DNA of 11,467 nt from CADAWZ01 sp045114665 (GTDB lineage Bacteria; Vulcanimicrobiota; CADAWZ01), in contig JBGUKW010000276.1 of NCBI GenBank assembly GCA_045114665.1, forward strand, positions 1-11,467. Direction: 5' to 3'. The translations under genes were made by a program, and so were the position numbers. The notes beneath the pieces were generated by a model. It was not told the origin of the DNA and searched no databases. It saw only the letters and a program-made list of their open reading frames with translations. This document shows positions 6,814-11,467 of the stretch, one piece after another; the stretch's first letter is position 1; each line of letters opens with the position of its first letter.

Positions 6814-6842
6814 CTCCTCAAAGGGACTGTGAAATTAAGGAG
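6814..6842 (-). promoter_or_regulatory. Hairpin in the MATE 5' leader
   Basis: In minus-strand RNA, CTCCTTAA (6835-6842) pairs with TTGAGGAG (6814-6821) over eight positions, one of them G-U, with a 13-base loop. The pairing engages a GAGGAG purine tract upstream of the likely ribosome-binding site, and a further CCTCCTT lies just upstream. No known riboswitch consensus is recognised, so a regulatory role is tentative. Confidence 0.35.
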
Positions 6843-6876
6843 ATTATTTTTTGAAGGAGGTTATTTTCTACTTATA

Positions 6877-6905
6877 ATCTTACCACATAACAAAAAAGAA
6901 ATCAA
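6877..6905 (-). promoter_or_regulatory. Candidate MATE promoter
   Basis: The minus strand reads TTGATT (6900-6905), a 17-base spacer, then TAAGAT (6877-6882): four of six matches to each sigma-70 box. It would give a leader of about 80 bases containing the hairpin at 6814-6842. An alternative -10, TATAAG, lies a few bases downstream. Confidence 0.4.
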
Positions 6906-6956
6906 ATAAAATATAAAATACAAAGGAAAATTTTCACAATTATTTTAAAAAAAGTA

Positions 6957-6985
6957 TTGCATTAAAAATTTGAATGTGTTAAAAT
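6957..6985 (+). promoter_or_regulatory. Candidate nifJ promoter
   Basis: TTGCAT (6957-6962), a 17-base spacer and TAAAAT (6980-6985) give a credible sigma-70 promoter with a start near 6992 and a leader of about 84 bases. The -10 box lies within GTGTTAAAAT, which recurs 40 bases downstream in a palindrome. The whole 285-base gap from 6791 to 7075 holds only these divergent regulatory sequences and no gene. Confidence 0.5.
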
Positions 6986-7015
6986 AGCTGAAGTTTATTT
7001 TTAGATATTTTTTAA

Positions 7016-7036
7016 GTGTTAAAATTCATTTAACAC
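7016..7036 (+). promoter_or_regulatory. Palindrome in the nifJ leader, possible operator
   Basis: GTGTTAAA (7016-7023) and TTTAACAC (7029-7036) are perfect inverted copies around five bases. The left half, extended to GTGTTAAAAT, also occurs at 6976-6985 over the -10 box. TGTTAA/TTAACA half-sites resemble those of the redox repressor Rex, which controls pyruvate oxidation genes in some anaerobes, but the spacing differs from the known Rex box. A short RNA hairpin is equally possible. Confidence 0.35.
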
Positions 7037-7075
7037 ACTAAGATTTTTTGAATAATATTCGGAGGATTATTTCAA

Positions 7076-10000
7076 ATGGCATTTAATCCAGAAAAATCTG
7101 TAACAATTACAGGTAACCAAGCTGCAAGTCATATCGCTTATGCTTTCAGTGAAGCTGCAGCTATCTATCCTATTACTCCTTCATCAGACATGGGTGAATT
7201 TGCCGATTCTTGGGCAAGTGAAGGAAGAAAGAATGTTTTCGGAGAGGTTCTCAACATTGTAGAAATGCAATCCGAAGCAGGTGCTGCAGGTGCAGTACAC
7301 GGATCACTTTCAGCAGGTACTTTGACAACAACATTTACTGCTTCTCAAGGTCTCCTTCTTATGATCCCTAATATGTATAAAATTGCTGGTGAAATGCTTC
7401 CAACAGTTTTCCATGTTGCAGCAAGAGCTTTGGCAGCTCAGTCTCTTTCAATTTTTGGAGATCACTCTGATGTAATGGCTGTAAGAAATACAGGTTTTGC
7501 ACTTCTTTCTTCAACCAATACACAAGAGATCATGGATCTTGCAACAGTTGCACATTTAGCAACATTAAAATCACAAGTTCCTTTTGTACATTTCTTTGAT
7601 GGTTTTAGAACATCACACGAGATAACAAAAGTTAATGAAATTTCTTATGATACTTTGAGAGAACTTCTCGAACCAGAAATGGAATATGTAGAGAGATTCC
7701 GTCAAAGAGGTCTAAGACCAGAAAAGCCATACATGAAAGTAGGAGCTCAGAATCCTGATGTATATTTCCAAGGAAGAGAAACTGTAAACAAATATTACGA
7801 CGCACTTCCTGGTATTGTACAAGAATATATGGACAAGGTCGCAGAAAAAACAGGAAGACAGTATCATATATTTGATTACTATGGCGATCCTGAGGCTGAA
7901 GATATAATCGTAGCAATGGGTTCTTCTTGTGAAGCAATAGAAGAAACAATAGATTATTTAAGAGCAAAAGGCAAAAAAGTTGGTCTTGTAATCGTAAGAC
8001 TTTATAGACCATTTGCTTCTGAATTATTTGCAAAAACAGTTCCACAGTCAGTCAAGAGAATTGCAGTTCTCGACAGAACAAAAGAACCAGGTTCAACAGG
8101 CGAACCACTTTACCTCGATGTAGTTGCAGCTCTCAAAGGCAGAGACATTAAGATCATCGGTGGAAGATATGGACTTTCAAGTAAAGAATTCACATCTTCA
8201 ATGGTAAACGGTGTATATAAACACTTAGCAGGCAAGGGAACACACAACTTCACAGTCGGTATTGACGATGATGTAACACATCTTTCAATAGATTGTTCAG
8301 AAGAAATCATCACTGAGCCAGAAGGCACAATAAGTTGCACATTCTGGGGACTCGGCAGTGATGGAACAGTCGGTGCAAACAAAGATTCTATTAAAATCAT
8401 TGGTGATAACACTGATCAATATGCACAGGGTTATTTCGTATATGATTCAAAGAAATCTTATGGTAGCACAATTTCTCACTTGAGATTTGGAAAGAACAAA
8501 ATAAGATCAACATATACAGTAACACACCCTGATTTCGTAGCATGTCATAATCCTGCATACTTAGGCAGATTTGATATGATCGGCGGAATTAAAGAAAATG
8601 GTGTATTCCTTCTCAACTCTGAATGGACAGCTGAAGAAGCATTCAAGCACCTTCCAGCAGATATGCAGAAGATAATCATCGACAGAAAGATTAAATTCTA
8701 CACAATAGATGCTTTAAAGATCGCAACAGAACTTGGTCTTGGTGGCAGAATCAACACAGTTATGATGACAGCTTTCTTCAAGGTTTCAGGCGTACTCGAA
8801 GAAAATCATGCTATCGAACTTATCAAAAAGTCAATCAAAAAGACTTATGCAAAGAAGGGCGATGAAGTCGTACAGAAAAACTGGACTTGTGTTGACAGAG
8901 CATGTGAATCTTTGATCAAAGTTGATGTTCCTGCAGAAGTAAATTCAGTATATGTAGAACACAAACTCATTCCTGAAGATGCAGACACATTTGCAAAGAA
9001 TATATTTGAACCAATCGCACATCTAAAAGGCGACGGAATCCCAGTTTCTCACATGTCATTTGATGGCTCACTTCCAACAGGAACAGCAAAATATGACAAG
9101 AGAGGAATTGCTCCAAGAGTTCCACAGTGGATCAAAGAATCTTGTATCCAGTGTAATATGTGCGTAAGCTCATGTCCACACGCTGCAATCAGAGCAAAAA
9201 TTTTGACAGATGAAGAATTAAAGAATGCTCCAGCAACATTTAAGACAGCCGAAATCAAACCAAAGGCAGTTGAAGGCAAGAAATTTGTTCTTCAAGTCTA
9301 TGTTGATGATTGTACAGGTTGCGGTGTCTGTGTTGAAACTTGTATCGCAAAGAATAAAGCTCTTGAATTTACAACACTTGAAAAAGCAAGAGAAAATGGC
9401 GAAACAGAAAATTATAAATTCTTTGACAATGCAACAGATAATATCGACGCAAACACAAAGACAATCAAGAATCTTGGTTTTGTAAAACCATTATTTGAGT
9501 TCTCAGGTGCTTGTGCTGGTTGTGGTGAAACACCTTATGTCAAGATGCTTTCACAGTTATTTGGTGAAAGAATGATTGTTGCAAACGCAACAGGTTGTTC
9601 ATCAATTTATAGCGGTTCATTCCCAAGCATTCCATATACAAAGACAAAAGAAGGAAGAGGTCCAGCATGGGCAAATTCACTCTTTGAAGACAATGCTGAA
9701 TATGGATTTGGTATGAGATTGGCTGTTGATTCAAAGAGATCAGCTTTGAAGAACGCTGTAGAAGCATTTATTGCTGAAGTTCCAGAGGGTGAATTTACAG
9801 AAGTTCTTAAAAAAGCTCTCGATCGTTGGGATTGCAAAGAAAAATCAGACATCGAAGCACAGGCTGAAATTGCAAAAGTCGCTGATGAATTTATCAAGAC
9901 AGCAGAAGGAAAAGCAAAATGCTTGGCAATGACAATTAAGAGTTTTGCTGATTACTTTGTTGATAAGAGCGTATGGTGTATCGGTGGCGATGGCTGGGCT

Positions 10001-10603
10001 TATGATATCGGTTACGGCGGTCTTGACCATGTAGTAGCTTCTGGAAAGAATATCAACATTCTTGTAATTGATACAGAAGTCTATTCAAATACAGGTGGTC
10101 AGTCTTCAAAATCAACACCAATCGGTGCTATTGCCAAATTCGCAAGTAATGGTAAGAGAACACCAAAGAAAAATCTTGGCTTTATGTGCATGAGCTATGG
10201 CAATGTATATGTAGCACAGATCGCTCTTGGTGCAAATCGTCAGCAGGCAATGAAAGCATTTGCAGAAGCTGAAGCCTACAACGGAACATCTATAATTATA
10301 GCCTATGCTCCATGTATTGCTCACGGTATCAATATGCAGAAGACTCAGGTCGAGCAGAAGAATGCTGTTGACAGTGGATATTGGCCACTTTATAGATACA
10401 ATCCAGCATCAGACAAGCCATTGACTTGGGAAACTCCAGAGCCAAAATCAGAGTTCAACGCTTTTGTAAAAGGTGAAAACCGTTACAAACTCTTGATCAA
10501 GAAATATGGTGCTGAAACAGCTGAGAAGATTTTTGAAGAAGCAGAAAAAGATGTAATCCGCAGAATGAATGCTTTCAAAAATGTTCTTGAAATGCAAAAG
10601 TAA
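7076..10603 (+). CDS. nifJ: Pyruvate:ferredoxin (flavodoxin) oxidoreductase
   Basis: Oxidises pyruvate with CoA to acetyl-CoA and CO2, passing electrons to ferredoxin or flavodoxin; the central pyruvate step of anaerobes, in the cytoplasm. At 1175 aa it is the single-chain homodimeric form, shorter than the 1232-aa Desulfovibrio africanus enzyme and lacking its C-terminal stabilising extension. Domain order: pyrimidine-binding POR N-terminal domain (YPITPSS with Thr34, EMQSEAGA with Glu67, Arg117); CoA-binding domain II from about 260; EKR linker domain (about 420-500); a two-cluster ferredoxin domain (Cys690, 693, 696, 700 and Cys746, 749, 752, 756); and the TPP-diphosphate domain (GGDGW 970-974, YSNTGGQ with Asn1005). 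The proximal cluster ligands Cys813, Cys816, Cys841 and Cys1080 are present, so all three [4Fe-4S] clusters should form. GGAGG at 7061-7065 is ten bases before the ATG. It is monocistronic, and its codon use looks more regular and richer in GC than its neighbours, as in highly expressed genes. Confidence 0.98.
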   Translation: MAFNPEKSVTITGNQAASHIAYAFSEAAAIYPITPSSDMGEFADSWASEGRKNVFGEVLNIVEMQSEAGAAGAVHGSLSAGTLTTTFTASQGLLLMIPNMYKIAGEMLPTVFHVAARALAAQSLSIFGDHSDVMAVRNTGFALLSSTNTQEIMDLATVAHLATLKSQVPFVHFFDGFRTSHEITKVNEISYDTLRELLEPEMEYVERFRQRGLRPEKPYMKVGAQNPDVYFQGRETVNKYYDALPGIVQEYMDKVAEKTGRQYHIFDYYGDPEAEDIIVAMGSSCEAIEETIDYLRAKGKKVGLVIVRLYRPFASELFAKTVPQSVKRIAVLDRTKEPGSTGEPLYLDVVAALKGRDIKIIGGRYGLSSKEFTSSMVNGVYKHLAGKGTHNFTVGIDDDVTHLSIDCSEEIITEPEGTISCTFWGLGSDGTVGANKDSIKIIGDNTDQYAQGYFVYDSKKSYGSTISHLRFGKNKIRSTYTVTHPDFVACHNPAYLGRFDMIGGIKENGVFLLNSEWTAEEAFKHLPADMQKIIIDRKIKFYTIDALKIATELGLGGRINTVMMTAFFKVSGVLEENHAIELIKKSIKKTYAKKGDEVVQKNWTCVDRACESLIKVDVPAEVNSVYVEHKLIPEDADTFAKNIFEPIAHLKGDGIPVSHMSFDGSLPTGTAKYDKRGIAPRVPQWIKESCIQCNMCVSSCPHAAIRAKILTDEELKNAPATFKTAEIKPKAVEGKKFVLQVYVDDCTGCGVCVETCIAKNKALEFTTLEKARENGETENYKFFDNATDNIDANTKTIKNLGFVKPLFEFSGACAGCGETPYVKMLSQLFGERMIVANATGCSSIYSGSFPSIPYTKTKEGRGPAWANSLFEDNAEYGFGMRLAVDSKRSALKNAVEAFIAEVPEGEFTEVLKKALDRWDCKEKSDIEAQAEIAKVADEFIKTAEGKAKCLAMTIKSFADYFVDKSVWCIGGDGWAYDIGYGGLDHVVASGKNINILVIDTEVYSNTGGQSSKSTPIGAIAKFASNGKRTPKKNLGFMCMSYGNVYVAQIALGANRQQAMKAFAEAEAYNGTSIIIAYAPCIAHGINMQKTQVEQKNAVDSGYWPLYRYNPASDKPLTWETPEPKSEFNAFVKGENRYKLLIKKYGAETAEKIFEEAEKDVIRRMNAFKNVLEMQK

Positions 10604-10610
10604 ATTATGT

Positions 10611-10629
10611 TCCTAAATAAAATTTAGGA
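10611..10629 (+). other. Small hairpin in the nifJ 3' region
   Basis: TCCTAAAT (10611-10618) and ATTTAGGA (10622-10629) form a perfect eight-base-pair stem with an AAA loop just after the nifJ stop. It lacks a T-tract and so is probably not the terminator; it might protect the transcript end. Confidence 0.4.
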
Positions 10630-10640
10630 TAAAATATATA

Positions 10641-10680
10641 AAAAATCCACATAGAATTTTGTTCTATGTGGATTTTTTTT
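10641..10680 (+). terminator. Rho-independent terminator of nifJ
   Basis: A perfect 16-base-pair stem, AAAAATCCACATAGAA (10641-10656) with TTCTATGTGGATTTTT (10662-10677), has a five-base loop and a continuing T-run. It ends the nifJ transcript and separates it from the restriction gene. Confidence 0.9.
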
Positions 10681-10702
10681 TATTATGTTAATTATGGCAA
10701 TT

Positions 10703-10725
10703 TTTACACACTCTGTAAATATAAT
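10703..10725 (+). promoter_or_regulatory. Dyad next to a TATAAT upstream of the restriction gene
   Basis: TTTACA (10703-10708) and TGTAAA (10714-10719) are inverted copies around five bases and abut a TATAAT at 10720-10725. No good -35 box is found at 17 bases. If this is the promoter, the endonuclease leader is about 85 bases long and the dyad covers the region just upstream of -10, a place for a repressor. The rest of 10681-10816 is featureless AT-rich sequence. Confidence 0.3.
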
Positions 10726-10816
10726 TAAAATAACTTAAAATAATAAAAGGGATAAAATTAAATAATGGAAAAATAATAGAATTAAAATAAATATTACGAA
10801 AATAAGGAAAATTTTT

Positions 10817-11467
10817 ATGAATTATTGGACTGAAAAAAGTATAGAATTGGCTAATCAGAGAAATTATTTGGATTTATTATATAAAATTTATCCTATGTCT
10901 CATAATTTGAGAAGAGAAATAACAGCTGAAGTTGAAGAAAAATTAGTTAAATATCATTCTGAACGGAAAAAGAAAAAATTGTTAAATCTGTTATTAGATC
11001 AGGAAGTTTTTCCTATTAAGGATTCATATATTGCTTATTTAAAAAGAGATAGAACAGCTATAGAACGCAATCCTAAGACTGTAAATAGAATAACAAGTAT
11101 ATTATACGAAATGGGAATTTCTGAAATAATAGAAAAAATTACTGTTCCTAAAGAGACAAATAGACAGATAGGTCCTCTTTTTAAGAAATGGATATCCGAA
11201 AAATACTTAGGTTGTGAGGTTACCAATAATATAGAAAAATTTTTGGCTAAAAATGATGATATTATATTTAATGCCTCTGATCAAATTATGAAAAATTTTG
11301 CTAATGAATATTTGGGATATAAAAGAGATAAAGGTGTAGATTTTATTGCTAAATTTAATTCAAAATATATTATGGGCGAAGCTAAATTTTTGACGGATTT
11401 TGGTGGTCATCAAAATGCACAATTTGACGATGCAATGTTTACATTGGAAACAGCTTTAGAGCCTATA
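10817..11467 (+). CDS. Type II restriction endonuclease, PD-(D/E)XK fold, partial (C-terminus off the right edge)
   Basis: I read 217 codons from the ATG at 10817, preceded by AAGGAAA, open to the window edge. The N-terminal 160 residues are helical and highly charged, with several Lys/Arg clusters. The core shows KGVDFIAKF followed by YIMGEAKFLTDFGGHQNAQ: Asp175, Glu188 and Lys190 fit the D-x(12)-E-x-K catalytic signature of PD-(D/E)XK nucleases. GEAKFLTDFGGHQ looks like type II enzymes I associate with the Tsp45I-like group, but the recognition site cannot be stated. Such enzymes cut unmodified foreign DNA and need a matching methyltransferase. None lies upstream in this window, so it is expected downstream. 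The gene is clearly AT-richer than nifJ, with codons such as TTA and ATA favoured, consistent with horizontal acquisition. No controller-protein gene is seen. Confidence 0.75.
   Translation, partial: MNYWTEKSIELANQRNYLDLLYKIYPMSHNLRREITAEVEEKLVKYHSERKKKKLLNLLLDQEVFPIKDSYIAYLKRDRTAIERNPKTVNRITSILYEMGISEIIEKITVPKETNRQIGPLFKKWISEKYLGCEVTNNIEKFLAKNDDIIFNASDQIMKNFANEYLGYKRDKGVDFIAKFNSKYIMGEAKFLTDFGGHQNAQFDDAMFTLETALEPI

Noticed and set aside
7016..7036. A canonical Rex operator upstream of nifJ.
   Set aside because: The half-sites TGTTAA and TTAACA are separated by seven bases rather than the four of the known Rex box, so I call it only a possible operator.
6791..7075. A small RNA or short gene in the MATE-nifJ gap, prompted by two plus-strand AAGGAG motifs near 6837-6862.
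   Set aside because: No ATG follows either motif at a suitable distance and the frames close quickly; they are better explained as parts of the minus-strand leader.
7632..8045. A 137-codon open frame on the minus strand within nifJ, plus smaller antisense and shifted frames there and in copA, the lyase and the MATE gene.
   Set aside because: They overlap strongly conserved genes, have low-complexity products without motifs and lack good ribosome-binding sites.

Overview
This 11.5 kb window is AT-rich bacterial DNA from an anaerobe. A long pyruvate:ferredoxin oxidoreductase, a BspA-type leucine-rich-repeat lipoprotein with an Ig-like domain, and an AT-biased codon choice (AGA for Arg, AAA for Lys) fit a host-associated Treponema-like spirochaete best. 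That placement is an inference from gene content; a Firmicute is not excluded. No tRNA, rRNA, CRISPR array, transposase or phage gene was seen.

Left part (1-3520), all on the minus strand: the N-terminal two thirds of a copper-type P1B ATPase (copA) running off the left edge; a MalY/PatB-type PLP-dependent C-S lyase; and a small ECF-transporter substrate-binding (S) membrane protein. A hairpin terminator separates the S protein from the lyase. The S gene has a near-consensus promoter placed so that transcription should begin on its ATG (a leaderless mRNA).

Middle (3540-6900): a divergent plus-strand surface lipoprotein with about 12 LRR_5 repeats, some recently duplicated at DNA level. Its 3' end is followed in frame by a second, near-identical coding tail beyond the stop codon. 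A bidirectional terminator lies between it and a convergent minus-strand MATE-family efflux protein, which carries about 39 extra residues in its central loop.

Right part (6900-11467): a divergent intergenic region with promoters for the MATE gene and for nifJ, then the complete nifJ (pyruvate:ferredoxin oxidoreductase, 1175 aa) with every cofactor ligand present and its own strong terminator. At the right edge is the 5' part of a type II restriction endonuclease with an intact PD-(D/E)XK core; its methyltransferase is not in the window.

The genes do not form one pathway. nifJ is core energy metabolism; copA and the MATE protein are efflux; the lyase, S component, lipoprotein and endonuclease are accessory or surface functions. 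I found no convincing new multi-gene system. The observations most worth a second look are the lipoprotein gene's structure (duplicated tail, internal repeats, inverted repeat around its promoter), the leaderless S gene, and the MATE loop insertion.
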